In this document: positions 23,850 to 33,623 of the stretch, piece by piece
Layout: every line of letters starts with the position of its first letter
How positions within the stretch are numbered: the stretch's first letter is position 1
Source of the DNA: Legionella_C sp963803545
GTDB taxonomy: Bacteria; Pseudomonadota; Gammaproteobacteria; Legionellales; Legionellaceae
DNA: 64,000 nt
NCBI GenBank assembly: GCA_963803545.1
Contig: CAWDMX010000004.1
Location: 1,054,001 to 1,118,000, forward strand
Direction: 5' to 3'
Translations under genes and position numbers: made by a program
Notes under the pieces: model-generated
Database searches by the model: none
What the model saw: the letters and a program-made list of their open reading frames with translations, nothing else
What the model was told of the DNA's origin: nothing

Positions 23850-26800
23850 TTAATCCGATAAGGGCATAAACAACTGCTCAATATCTTGAGTTGTCAGTCC
23901 GACCGTGGCATTAATATTTTCCGATAAAATACCATCAAATAATTGCCTTTTTTTCGATTGCATCGCTAAAATAGCTTCTTCAACGGTTCCTGCGGTGATA
24001 AATTTATACACGAATACGGGATTTTCTTGACCAATTCGGTGACTTCTATCCGTTGCCTGATCTTCAACCGCGGGGTTCCACCAAGGATCGTAGTGAATAA
24101 CGGTATCCGCCTTGGTTAAATTCAACCCCGTCCCCCCCGCCTTAAGACTGATTAGAAATATTGGAGTATTCCCTTCTTGGAATAAATTGACCAATTGCTG
24201 TCTATTTTGTGTTTGTCCGGTTAATTTAATATAAGAATAGTCGCGAAGCTTAAGTTTCTGCTCAATAAGCTTCAGCATGGAGGTAAATTGGGAAAAAATA
24301 AGAACCCGCCTGTTTTCGGCCATTAAGTTGTCTAAAAGTTCAACCAACGCCTCAAGTTTGGCAGAGCAGTTGTGGGCAATTTGCGCTTCTGGTATTGATA
24401 GCAACCGTGGGTCGCAACACACCTGCCGTAACTTTAACAACGCATCCAGTAAAATTATCTGACTTTTACCAATCCCTAAGCGCGTAATCGCATCGCGTAC
24501 TTTTTTCTCCATACTTAAACGAATAGCCTCATACAAATCACGCTGCGGGCCTGCAAGCTCAATTATTTGCGTCATCTCCGTTTTAGGAGGCAGCTCCGCT
24601 GCCACTTGATTTTTGGTTCGGCGTAGCATAAAGGGCTTTACCCTTTTTGCTAATAACTCTTGCCTGTCTTTATTCGCATCACGCTCAATAGGTAATTTGA
24701 AAAACTTACGGAAGTCCTTCATGCTGCCAAGTAATCCAGGCATGATGAAATGAAATAAAGACCATAATTCCCCCAAATGATTCTCTAAGGGAGTACCGGT
24801 CAAACACAAGCGATGGGTGGCGTTTACCTGCTGGATAACTAAGGTAGTTTTAGCGCGTGCATTCTTAATAGACTGAGCCTCATCAAGAATTAAATAATAA
24901 AAAGAATACCCCATAAATCGCGTTTTATCCCGTTGTATGAGGCCGTACGTTGAGACTATAACATCGTAATCATCAAACGAGACGGTATGCCTATCTGTGC
25001 CATGAAAAATGAGAACCTTTAGTTCTGGGGTGAATTTTTTTGCTTCTTCAAACCAATTCCCAACCAAACTGGTTGGCGCTATTATCAAGCTTGCTCGCTC
25101 GAGTCGACCTTGCTCTTTTTCCAGCTGTAAATTGACCAGTGTTTGTATAGTTTTTCCGAGGCCCATGTCATCGGCTAACACACCACCGAATTGCACGCTG
25201 CGTAAAAACTGCAACCAATTTAAGCCCTGATATTGGTAGTCACGAAGTTCGGCGTTAATGTTTTTAGGAAGCGTTACTTCTTCCAACTTTTGCAAGCCTA
25301 CTAATTGCTGCATATGCTGGCGTAATTTTTCACCACCTTGCCATCGCAAAGCGGTTGCGGCAATAGCTTGCTCTGTTTCTTGCATCAAGATAAATTGGTA
25401 TCGAGAGATAACTAATTGTTTATTTTGATCAAGTCCCTCACTACCGTAGTGCACCAAAAATCGAATTAATGGTTTGATTCGCGCCATAGTAATTTGCAAC
25501 CGTTTACCCTCAGGCAAATCCAACAACAGTTCGGCATCGTCTTCAATTTCCTCAATATTACTGGAGCGCATTTTACTAATTAATTCGGCAACAATAGGAA
25601 CTATACTAACCTGCTTGCCGTCAACCAAAATTCCTAGTTGATAATTAAAAAAATCATTTCCCTTTTCTTCTAAATCAGAAAACCATTCCTGACTATCCGC
25701 ATAGATAATTGGGATAAACAAAGGGTGCTTGAGCTCTACACGCCAGCCTTTTTTTTCCAACTGAGGCTTTATAACATCACGCAAATACGCAAACCCCTTT
25801 TCGTTCTCGCAATTTTCCAAAATGGCAGCGGTGGAGCTTTTATCTACTAAAAACTGCTCCGTATAAAAGAATTTACGGATTGGCAGTATTTGATCGCATT
25901 CTTTGATTATTAATTTTTCAAACTTAATATCGCGCTCTACAACAAATAATGTTTCATTCTGATACACCACTATCCGCGAAGGCTCGGTTGCGGCGGAAAT
26001 AGTAATCCGCTGGTAATCAAAGGCTAACTCACGCGTCAATAGCATGCGCGCGTCGTCCGTCTCAATAGCATCAAAAATTACTGTGGGTGTAGGTTGGCGA
26101 CGGTAAATCTCTCTTTTCTCATAAAAGTGGGGCGCGGGAATATCTGGGAGGCTTTGTGCAATCGATTGCGCTATAAGCGGGGCATCGTCCAGAGAAACGG
26201 GCGGGACCGCTAATATTTTTTTAATCTGCAAGATTGGGTAGCTCGTTTCCAAATACCCAAACGCATTACGTACGTCGTCGTAATACCAAGGCCTATCCAG
26301 TAGCAGCGGTTTCAACTGTTTGTTTGTTCCTTGAAGCACGAGTTGTTGCGTACCATCCAGCGCTAAACTCCAGGAAAAATGCGCGGCATTCGGCTTACCT
26401 AATGCCAACGGCGTATCATTCTCTGCGTCGTACAAATACGCACGATTGGTTAATAACATTTTTTCAATTAAATCGCTGTTTCGTAAAGGGAGTCGTTCAA
26501 ACCAGTTGCTGGCATCGCATTTAAACAATAAAGCACTAATTATGGCTTCATCCGCGGCACTAAACGATTGTTTACGAAGCGGTGTAATCGTGTTGAAGAC
26601 TACTTTCTTTCCGAGCCCTCCCTTTTTTAGGCGCTTTGCTAAAGCAAGGCGAACCATCATACGCGGTTCATAGACGTTGTATTCGGGTTGCAAAAGATAC
26701 AACACTTCATGGGTGGGCGATGCGTTTGCAAAAACCTGTTCGTTTTCGCGTAAAGAGTTAATCCAGGTGGACAATAGCTTATTAGGCAATTGTTTATCGC

Positions 26801-27086
26801 TGTCGTGCGTCGCGCTTTCTTGTTGCTGAAGAGCAAGAAGACAGGCAACAGCGTGTTTACAATTAATTTCTACCGAGCAACTGCAGCGTGCAGACTCTTG
26901 CGGCCAATTTTTCAAATCAATGTGAATGTTGTAAATTTGCCCGCCTTGACCTTTCACACGCGACTTCAGCAAGCCGTCACTTAAGCGCACGTTTAAAACT
27001 TTTCCACTGTGTTGGTATTCTTGCCCTTGAATGAGTATTATCGGTGCAAAAACCGTAGGCATTTTGTCTAACACATCTTTCAACAT
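23850..27086 (-). CDS. SWIM/SNF2-family DEAD-like helicase
   Basis: The 1078-residue protein has a SWIM-type zinc finger near the N-terminus (CSCSVEINCKHAVACL, about residues 67-82), a long middle domain, then the SNF2 ATPase. The ATPase shows motif I DDMGLGKTIQT (about residue 640), DEAQ box LDEAQSIKN, motif III LTGTPLENHLGELW, and the C-terminal lobe RVLIFSQFTSM, LKAGGTGLNL and DRSHRIGQ. Bacterial SWIM-SNF2 proteins are DNA translocases of poorly known role, possibly in transcription or nucleoprotein remodelling. It stands alone and convergent with gatB. All ATPase motifs are intact. Confidence 0.9.
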   Translation of the reverse strand: MLKDVLDKMPTVFAPIILIQGQEYQHSGKVLNVRLSDGLLKSRVKGQGGQIYNIHIDLKNWPQESARCSCSVEINCKHAVACLLALQQQESATHDSDKQLPNKLLSTWINSLRENEQVFANASPTHEVLYLLQPEYNVYEPRMMVRLALAKRLKKGGLGKKVVFNTITPLRKQSFSAADEAIISALLFKCDASNWFERLPLRNSDLIEKMLLTNRAYLYDAENDTPLALGKPNAAHFSWSLALDGTQQLVLQGTNKQLKPLLLDRPWYYDDVRNAFGYLETSYPILQIKKILAVPPVSLDDAPLIAQSIAQSLPDIPAPHFYEKREIYRRQPTPTVIFDAIETDDARMLLTRELAFDYQRITISAATEPSRIVVYQNETLFVVERDIKFEKLIIKECDQILPIRKFFYTEQFLVDKSSTAAILENCENEKGFAYLRDVIKPQLEKKGWRVELKHPLFIPIIYADSQEWFSDLEEKGNDFFNYQLGILVDGKQVSIVPIVAELISKMRSSNIEEIEDDAELLLDLPEGKRLQITMARIKPLIRFLVHYGSEGLDQNKQLVISRYQFILMQETEQAIAATALRWQGGEKLRQHMQQLVGLQKLEEVTLPKNINAELRDYQYQGLNWLQFLRSVQFGGVLADDMGLGKTIQTLVNLQLEKEQGRLERASLIIAPTSLVGNWFEEAKKFTPELKVLIFHGTDRHTVSFDDYDVIVSTYGLIQRDKTRFMGYSFYYLILDEAQSIKNARAKTTLVIQQVNATHRLCLTGTPLENHLGELWSLFHFIMPGLLGSMKDFRKFFKLPIERDANKDRQELLAKRVKPFMLRRTKNQVAAELPPKTEMTQIIELAGPQRDLYEAIRLSMEKKVRDAITRLGIGKSQIILLDALLKLRQVCCDPRLLSIPEAQIAHNCSAKLEALVELLDNLMAENRRVLIFSQFTSMLKLIEQKLKLRDYSYIKLTGQTQNRQQLVNLFQEGNTPIFLISLKAGGTGLNLTKADTVIHYDPWWNPAVEDQATDRSHRIGQENPVFVYKFITAGTVEEAILAMQSKKRQLFDGILSENINATVGLTTQDIEQLFMPLSD

Positions 27087-27287
27087 ACAAATAAGTACTC
27101 ACGTTAAAAATACAACTGAATACTATAGCAAATTTTATAGCTTAATTATGTTTTTATTTTAAATGCCCTAGAATATCTCACCAGAACCTCCTGACTAAAA
27201 TTAGCCCCCTATGGGTAATGCGCCCATTTGATACTGAATTTCATCCCAAGAAGCTGGTTGCGTAATTCGGCTTACTTTTTTTAAAAA

Positions 27288-29099
27288 CTACAATTTTGGC
27301 GTCGACCGCTCACCTGTTACGTCTTGCGCCACGCCCCTTTTTTCGCCGAAAAATGCTTGAAGCACTGCCTGCGATTTTAAAAATTCAGGACTTTTAGCGG
27401 TTCTATTTAGAGCTCGTTCTCCAGCCTCTGTAGGGAGCATAGGGGCTCTAAATAGTTTTTCTAAATGTTTAAATTTTTCCATTTCAAGTGCTTTGGGTTC
27501 TTGTAATCGTTCTTTTTTAAAGGCTTCTGTATCCGCTCTATTTAAAAGTTTTTTTATTTTGCCAATCGTCGAGTCCGTGAATACCTTTGCATCGTTGTTT
27601 TTTTTGCTTTGCAAAAGAGCACGCAATTCTGGACTAATCTCTTGCTCCTCCAATGCGTCTTTATACTGATATAAACGCCAGGAAATTGGCTGAATGGTTG
27701 TTTTTTGCAAGATAAACGTCCCGCAAGGCTGAGGCCCTACAAAATTTGACTCGTATAATATCACTAAGTTAATACCTACTGTTCTTTGGAAAAAACTTAA
27801 CAAGTTTAATTTTTTTTCTGAAGAAATAGAGTTTTTTATAACTACATTTCTCAGTGCAAACTTCAAATCTTCAATAGTTTTATTATTTATAATGCGAGTA
27901 TCGGTATAGCTTGCATGCCATTGTGCTAGTTGCGCCGTTGTGGAAAATTTCACACACTCTGATTTCCCCAAGGTATTAAACCAGTAAAGCTTTACGTCTT
28001 TAGTCAACACATAACTTGAACAAAATTTTGCGCCATCGCACTCCGCCAATAAATCTTTCGCCTCCAATTCACTTACATGCACCGATATTTTGTTAATTGT
28101 CGACTGAGCAATTTTGCCACAAAATAACTTAATCACCGCGTAAGATTGTTCTTCTGTAGTCGGAAAATCGTCTGTAATATGATTTTTGAGAAAATGAGCA
28201 AGCTCCGGGCTTGCGGATAGTAAATTAACCTTTATATCGGTGTTACTTTCGGTTAACACCCATTCGTTCGTTAATTTTCGAACCAGGAAAAACACTAATT
28301 TGTTTGGATGTTCGTTCGCAAAAACAGTTGCTTTGGCTTGGGAATTAAAAATATAAATATGATCGTTTTTTGGAAGAATTGAACAAGCGTACTTTATATA
28401 ATCGTACTTATCTAATACAGCTTCCGGCAGTTTGAAGTCCGGAAGAGTACCCAATAGCTTGCTCAAATATTCCGAAGGCTCTACAAGATTAGGCCGATTG
28501 AGCAAATCAAACCAATAAACGCTCCAGCTTTTCTTTGCCGGATAGCTTTTGATAACATAGACATTTTCTCGGTCGAATTCTTTATTGTCTTGTAAAAATT
28601 TCTGAGCTAGATGTAATTCACTAAACAATGCAATTGTGGGCAGTGCGGCGACAACACTCATCGCTAAACTCAACTCCTCTTCTTCTTCAACAACAACATT
28701 TTCAAGCGTTTCCGCAATATCGCTCATTATTATTTCGCGTAACTTCTGGTAAACATTTGTTAAAAATTCCACCAAAATACTGGCTGGTAAATCCGAAGTG
28801 TCGATACCAATCTCGTACAACACATGATTTAAAACGGACTGCGCTGATGAACTGTAGGTAATGTCGCCACCGGTCATGAATATTGCAAACTCACTCAAGT
28901 TGAGCAGTGAGCTTTGTTGCTCGCTTGTGCTGTCAATCAAGGATTGGAATGCGTCCCGCCGCTTCCTTAAATAACTATTACTAACATAATGTCCTAAAGC
29001 TTTTTCATAAACCTTTAATAATTCTTTGTTGGCGCTATTTTTTATAAAAAATATAACTTTTTGAGCACATTGACGTCCTAATGTGTCTAATATATGCAT
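27288..29099 (-). CDS. Unknown 603-residue protein with degenerate ~90-residue repeats
   Basis: I do not recognise a named family. There is no signal peptide or membrane span. By eye, four segments share a pattern of a short beta-like [FY][VI][LV]x[KR], an aromatic strand with W/LYW, and then a helix with SPEL..LL or similar. They lie near residues 180-219 (YVIKSY...VYWF...YLSKLL), 268-306 (FFLVRK...EWVL...SPELAHFL), 361-397 (YVLTKD...LYWF...AQLAQW) and 460-498 (FILQKT...WRLY...SPELRALL), spaced about 90-100 residues. The FLVRK of the second copy sits where SH2 domains have FLVR, but this is only suggestive. An acidic run EEEEE lies near residue 138 and the tail is polar and basic. The ribosome site AAGGAG precedes the ATG. 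An intracellular-effector role is possible but unproven. Confidence 0.6.
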   Translation of the reverse strand: MHILDTLGRQCAQKVIFFIKNSANKELLKVYEKALGHYVSNSYLRKRRDAFQSLIDSTSEQQSSLLNLSEFAIFMTGGDITYSSSAQSVLNHVLYEIGIDTSDLPASILVEFLTNVYQKLREIIMSDIAETLENVVVEEEEELSLAMSVVAALPTIALFSELHLAQKFLQDNKEFDRENVYVIKSYPAKKSWSVYWFDLLNRPNLVEPSEYLSKLLGTLPDFKLPEAVLDKYDYIKYACSILPKNDHIYIFNSQAKATVFANEHPNKLVFFLVRKLTNEWVLTESNTDIKVNLLSASPELAHFLKNHITDDFPTTEEQSYAVIKLFCGKIAQSTINKISVHVSELEAKDLLAECDGAKFCSSYVLTKDVKLYWFNTLGKSECVKFSTTAQLAQWHASYTDTRIINNKTIEDLKFALRNVVIKNSISSEKKLNLLSFFQRTVGINLVILYESNFVGPQPCGTFILQKTTIQPISWRLYQYKDALEEQEISPELRALLQSKKNNDAKVFTDSTIGKIKKLLNRADTEAFKKERLQEPKALEMEKFKHLEKLFRAPMLPTEAGERALNRTAKSPEFLKSQAVLQAFFGEKRGVAQDVTGERSTPKL

Positions 29100-29330
29100 G
29101 AAAAAAACTCCTTTTTTTATCTTGCCAAGACATTTATGAATCCAAATTGTTATTTAATGGTAGCAGATATTGATAAAGTTTTAGCGATATGGACATTTAT
29201 CATAACTTAAAAAGTCCTGATTACAAACGACGCTACTATTCTCTGGAAATTAAGAAATAAGCTGCTTGCAATATGCAAGTAAACCATTAACATAGTGGCC
29301 TTAAAAACAATAATAATATCAAGGATTAGC

Positions 29331-29969
29331 ATGAAAATTGTATTTATTTCCGCTGCATTGCTAGTAAGTAGCGCATCCATAGCCGCAACCCCCATTAATG
29401 GGTGGTACAGCAGCCTTTTTGGTGGCTACGCCTACTTACCTGAAAATGTGAGCGTAAGCACGCAAGGACTCGCTCTCAACAGTCCTAGTTACAAATCGGG
29501 GTATCACCTCGGTGGACGCTTGGGTTTTAAAAGCACGCCACTGCGCTATGAAGCGGAAGTAACCTATATTGATAGTGATATTGAGGAGTTTTACCTTAAC
29601 AATCTTAAAGCTACAGGAAGCCGAGGTGATACCTGGGCCACAACAGCAATGGCCAACGTCTATTATGATTTTCCTGAAGTGGTTACGGCGATTGAACCCT
29701 TTGTCGGAGTGGGTATTGGCTACGCATGGGTTGATAGCACTCTAAGCAGTCAAGGGCCATTTGGATTGGTTCGTTACCACGGTGAAGACAGTGTATTTGC
29801 CTACCAGGCAAGCGCCGGTTTAACCTATAATTTTTCTGAAAATTACGCGCTGGCTATTGGCTATCGCTATCTTGGAACCGATAGAGTCCATCAACTTGGT
29901 AAAATGTTTCAAGCTAATTTAGCCACATTGAGCATTACGTATCGTTTTAACGAAAACAATTATAAATAG
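29331..29969 (+). CDS. Small outer-membrane beta-barrel protein, paralogue 1
   Basis: About 212 residues from the ATG at 29331, which has AAGGA 6 bases upstream; an upstream Met at 29295 would break the signal peptide. The signal peptide MKIVFISAALLVSSASIAA is followed by PINGWYSSLFGGYAY. Alternating aromatic strands run to a C-terminal strand ending in ...TLSITYRF, as in OmpA/Omp25-type eight-stranded barrels. Patterns FVGVGIGYAWVD and YNFSENYALAIGYRYL match porin-like OMP_b-brl domains. It is adjacent to a second, related barrel gene and probably cotranscribed; the role (adhesion, permeability, membrane anchoring) cannot be told. Confidence 0.8.
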   Translation: MKIVFISAALLVSSASIAATPINGWYSSLFGGYAYLPENVSVSTQGLALNSPSYKSGYHLGGRLGFKSTPLRYEAEVTYIDSDIEEFYLNNLKATGSRGDTWATTAMANVYYDFPEVVTAIEPFVGVGIGYAWVDSTLSSQGPFGLVRYHGEDSVFAYQASAGLTYNFSENYALAIGYRYLGTDRVHQLGKMFQANLATLSITYRFNENNYK

Positions 29970-29980
29970 GGAGTTTTTAG

Positions 29981-30673
29981 ATGAGTTACCGCTCTAAATT
30001 AGGTTTAGTTGCCTTAGTAATTGCCAGTGGCAGCAGTTACGCAATTTCGCCAACCAATGGATGGTATGCTAGCGCACTAGTTGGCGCAAGTTTTGCCCCA
30101 AGCGTCGATTTTTATGTAAACAGTCCGTTTAGAGGCGTCCCTACCCCTGGGCGCATAAGTTACGATATCTTTATGGATGCTGGTGCTGAGTTGGGATTTC
30201 GTTGTTCTAATTTTCGTTTTGCCGGAGAGTTTCTTTTCAATCAAAACGATTACGATCGCGTCACTTTTGGCAACGGACGAATTCAGAATAATTCAAACCG
30301 CAATACAGGTTTGAGTATGAAAGGAAAAACCAGTTTTTATGGTGGCTTTGCTAATGCCTATTACGATTTTTTCGATGATGAAAGTGAAAGTAATTTTTCC
30401 CCCTATATTGGATTGGGTATTGGTTATGCGTATGTTGAAAACAGTCTTAGCTATTATTTTAATCAATTTGAATTAAACAGTTTACACGATTCAATTAATG
30501 ATACGGTTATTGCGGGCCAAGCAATTGTTGGTTTAAATTATTTAATGAACGAAGACTGGGCTTTGGGCACTGATTTACGCTATATTCGCACTGCTAAAGT
30601 TGATATTTTAGGTGAAAACATTGCCTTTTTAAATGTTAATTTAAACCTAACGTATACCTTTGATAACGCTTAA
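29981..30673 (+). CDS. Small outer-membrane beta-barrel protein, paralogue 2
   Basis: The 230-residue protein starts 11 bases after paralogue 1. It has signal peptide MSYRSKLGLVALVIASGSSYA, then PTNGWYASALVGASF, matching the PINGWYSSLFGG start of its neighbour. The shared core YIGLGIGYAYVENSL parallels FVGVGIGYAWVDSTL in paralogue 1, and the C-terminal strand is LNLTYTF. The pair arose by tandem duplication followed by strong divergence in the loops, typical of surface-exposed barrels. A ribosome site AGGGAG precedes the ATG. Confidence 0.8.
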   Translation: MSYRSKLGLVALVIASGSSYAISPTNGWYASALVGASFAPSVDFYVNSPFRGVPTPGRISYDIFMDAGAELGFRCSNFRFAGEFLFNQNDYDRVTFGNGRIQNNSNRNTGLSMKGKTSFYGGFANAYYDFFDDESESNFSPYIGLGIGYAYVENSLSYYFNQFELNSLHDSINDTVIAGQAIVGLNYLMNEDWALGTDLRYIRTAKVDILGENIAFLNVNLNLTYTFDNA

Positions 30674-30867
30674 AAAATAAAAAAGCCCTATGCGTATCGC
30701 GAGCATTTCACCTGTTTAATGCCATCATAGCGCTAGCGCATACGGTGAATGCGCACCGTGGCCTTAAGTAAGGTTTGTATTATTTATCGTAGCTTTCAAC
30801 TGCCTATATATTTATAAACTTACAATTGCTTTTGCGCATAAAAAATTGTACAAATTTTGAGACAACT

Positions 30868-31515
30868 ATGACTTATCGTATTGCCCCCAGTCTTCTAGCA
30901 GCGGATATAATGAATTTAGGCGCAGAAATTGCAGCGGTTATTGACGCGGGAGCGGATTTGATTCATCTGGATATTATGGATAATCATTATGTTCCAAACC
31001 TAACCCTGGGGTCGTTTGTCTGCCAACAGATTCATTCTAGGTTTCCAGCGTTAGCTATCGATGTGCATCTAATGGCCTCTCCGGTAGACGCATTAATTGA
31101 GCAATTTGCAAAAGCTGGTGCAACACGAATAAGTATCCATCCAGAAAGTACGCACCATTTGGACCGAAGTTTACGGCTAATACGCTCGCACGATTGTGAG
31201 GTCGGTCTGGTTCTTAATCCAGCGACATCGCCAGATTGCCTCGACTGGTGTAAAGAATTGCTCGATTTTGTGGTTGTAATGACCGTTAACCCAGGCTTTG
31301 GGGGGCAGTCATTAATAGAGTCTGTCGTAGGTAAAATTAGTCTCATACACACAACATATCCCGGTTTAGCAATAAGTGTGGATGGTGGGGTTGATTTGAG
31401 TAATATAAAAAAATTAGCAACCGCTGGTGCTACTCAGTTTGTTGCCGGTTCGGCTATTTTCTCAAGCAGTAATTACCAAACTACTATAAATGCGATGAGA
31501 GAGGCGCTTGGTTAG
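30868..31515 (+). CDS. rpe: Ribulose-phosphate 3-epimerase
   Basis: Rpe interconverts ribulose-5-P and xylulose-5-P in the pentose phosphate pathway. It has 215 residues from the ATG at 30868 (MTYRIAPSLLAADI); the frame is open to an earlier start at 30826 that would add 14 non-conserved residues. Metal and phosphate site motifs are present: HLDIMDNHYVPN (His/Asp ligands), DVHLM, MTVNPGFGGQS and VDGGV. No close neighbour is in the same pathway except deoB at the far end of the window. Confidence 0.95.
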   Translation: MTYRIAPSLLAADIMNLGAEIAAVIDAGADLIHLDIMDNHYVPNLTLGSFVCQQIHSRFPALAIDVHLMASPVDALIEQFAKAGATRISIHPESTHHLDRSLRLIRSHDCEVGLVLNPATSPDCLDWCKELLDFVVVMTVNPGFGGQSLIESVVGKISLIHTTYPGLAISVDGGVDLSNIKKLATAGATQFVAGSAIFSSSNYQTTINAMREALG

Positions 31516-31783
31516 CCTTTTTAGTATGTTTACAAAATTTTGCGAATCCAACCCGTAAAAAAAATGGCGTTGTTACCTATCTTTTGTACTCAATAAGCGT
31601 GGTTCAGATATGCGTTGAGCATTATAGAGCTGGTTAACCAATGCCTTTATTCTCAATCCTATCTTAGATAGTTGTTTCTCTGTATTTTATATTTTTAGGC
31701 GCGACGGAATGCGCGATACTCTTATAGGAATATTGTTCTTCCGTCAGCATTTAGCCGTTTCTAATTTTGAGGTAGAGTAATCA

Positions 31784-33574
31784 ATGCTCAGGTCTAAAAT
31801 TATTGTGTCGTTGTTTATAACGCTGCTTTTATCGTCCGTTGCACCTATTTGTGCTGCGAACAGCAATCCTTATTTTGAGCGTTTTTCACAATACAGTACC
31901 TGGAATGAACAGCTACCCGATGAGCCAACTCCCGATTTTTTGGCGTTTGTGCAGTCCCCCACCCCGCTGGGTACAAAACTACGTGAAAAGTGGCTGTATC
32001 AACTTGCTCAACACCAAAAATGGCTCACGCTTAACCAATATTATCAGCCGTCGAAAGACGTTAATTTACAGTGCTTAGCAATTAAGGCTATCTATCGTGT
32101 TGCAAATCAAAAAGAGGCGGTGCTTAAGGCGCGTACAATCTGGTTGGATGGCAATACCCTACCGGGTGCTTGCAATAATCTATTCGAACTCCTTTTGGCA
32201 GAAAATAAAATACCAGAAGCACTGTTAGACAAACGTTTCAACCTAGCGCTGGATAAGCGTAACTTAACATTAGCCAAGTACTTACTAAAAAAATACCGCC
32301 CTGCACGCACACACGATGAGCGACTATTGGACAGCCTTTACCGCGACCCCAAAAATGTAATTCGACTGCCTGCGTTGCCTGCATACAGCAGTTTTTATTT
32401 ATACAGCTTGAAGCGTTTAGTCAGTATTGATTTAGAAACTGCCTTAAAATTCTGGCAGGACGCGCTCCAGAAAAAAATTATTTCAAAAGCGGACAGTCAA
32501 GCATTCTTAGCGCAAGTTGCCTTGTATAAGGCAATACGCAACAGCCCTGATGCGCAAAATTGGTTTGCAAAAGTACACCCGAGCTTTAGAAGTGCGTTAT
32601 TAAACGACTGGCAAATACGCCTCGCGTTGAAACAACAGGATTGGCAAACCGTAGAAACATTGATAGAACAGGCGGCCAATAAAAACACAGCTTGTTGGCA
32701 ATATTGGTTAGCACGTGCTTATTTGAAAAATAAACACCCTGAAAAAGGCAAAAAAGTTTTAGAAAAACTGGCTAAAACTAGAAACTATTATGGCTTTTTA
32801 GCAAGCATCCAGCTGAAAAAACCCTTTTCTTTTAACCAGCAAAGAAGGACCACAGACAGCTCCGTTTTAAAGCCTTATCAGAGTATACTGGACACTATTC
32901 GGCAACTGTATGAGCATAAACAGCAAAAAAAAGCCTCACAACTGCTAACAGACTTCTCACGCGAACTTTCCACTCAAGAATACAGCGCTTTAATTTACTG
33001 GGTATCGCACAATCTGCACTGGTATAGTAAAGCCGTAGCGCTCAGTGAAAAAAAAACGGTGGTTAATCAACTCGTTTTACGCTTCCCAATAGCGTACCCC
33101 GATATTATTCAACAAGTACAAACCAACCAACCCGTAGCCGCAGCGTTAATATACGCGGTTATTAAGCAAGAAAGTGGCTTTAGAGAAGAGGTAATATCCA
33201 GAGCAAAAGCGCATGGATTGATGCAAGTTTTACCAAAAACCGCAGCGAGCATTGCTAAAGAAAATAAAACTCCCTACAGCAGTCCAACACAACTGTTTCA
33301 AGCCAAGACGAATATTACTCTAGGAACCTCTTATCTTTTCCATCTTGCAAAACGTTATCAACATAATTGGTTATGGGTTGTCGCAGCTTATAATGCGGGC
33401 CCTACCCAAGTTTCTTATTGGCAAAAAAACCATCTTTTTAAGGAAAGTGACTTATGGATAGAAACGCTTCCTTGGCATGAAACACGTAATTATCTCAAAA
33501 ATGTTCTTTCTTTTTATGTGGTCTATCAACATCTTTTAGGGCAAAAACAGGACTTATCGATTTTTAATTTTTGA
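31784..33574 (+). CDS. slt: Soluble lytic murein transglycosylase (Slt70 type)
   Basis: Slt cleaves the MurNAc-GlcNAc bond of peptidoglycan in the periplasm, leaving 1,6-anhydro ends. It has 596 residues with signal peptide MLRSKIIVSLFITLLLSSVAPICA. A long alpha-helical superhelix (U and L domains) follows, then the lysozyme-like catalytic domain from about residue 440: AVIKQESGFREEVISRA with the catalytic Glu, AHGLMQVLPKTA and AAYNAGPTQVSYW. The length and order match E. coli Slt. A good ribosome site (GAGGT) precedes the ATG. Confidence 0.92.
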   Translation: MLRSKIIVSLFITLLLSSVAPICAANSNPYFERFSQYSTWNEQLPDEPTPDFLAFVQSPTPLGTKLREKWLYQLAQHQKWLTLNQYYQPSKDVNLQCLAIKAIYRVANQKEAVLKARTIWLDGNTLPGACNNLFELLLAENKIPEALLDKRFNLALDKRNLTLAKYLLKKYRPARTHDERLLDSLYRDPKNVIRLPALPAYSSFYLYSLKRLVSIDLETALKFWQDALQKKIISKADSQAFLAQVALYKAIRNSPDAQNWFAKVHPSFRSALLNDWQIRLALKQQDWQTVETLIEQAANKNTACWQYWLARAYLKNKHPEKGKKVLEKLAKTRNYYGFLASIQLKKPFSFNQQRRTTDSSVLKPYQSILDTIRQLYEHKQQKKASQLLTDFSRELSTQEYSALIYWVSHNLHWYSKAVALSEKKTVVNQLVLRFPIAYPDIIQQVQTNQPVAAALIYAVIKQESGFREEVISRAKAHGLMQVLPKTAASIAKENKTPYSSPTQLFQAKTNITLGTSYLFHLAKRYQHNWLWVVAAYNAGPTQVSYWQKNHLFKESDLWIETLPWHETRNYLKNVLSFYVVYQHLLGQKQDLSIFNF

Positions 33575-33623
33575 ACGCACGAGCTCGTTATTTTTGCATT
33601 AATGCTACAAATCCTACGGTTTA

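Noticed and set aside
30674..30780. Imperfect inverted repeats (GCATTTCACC / GGTGAATGC) after the second barrel gene
   Set aside because: Mismatched and without a T-run; too weak to call a terminator or a repeat family.
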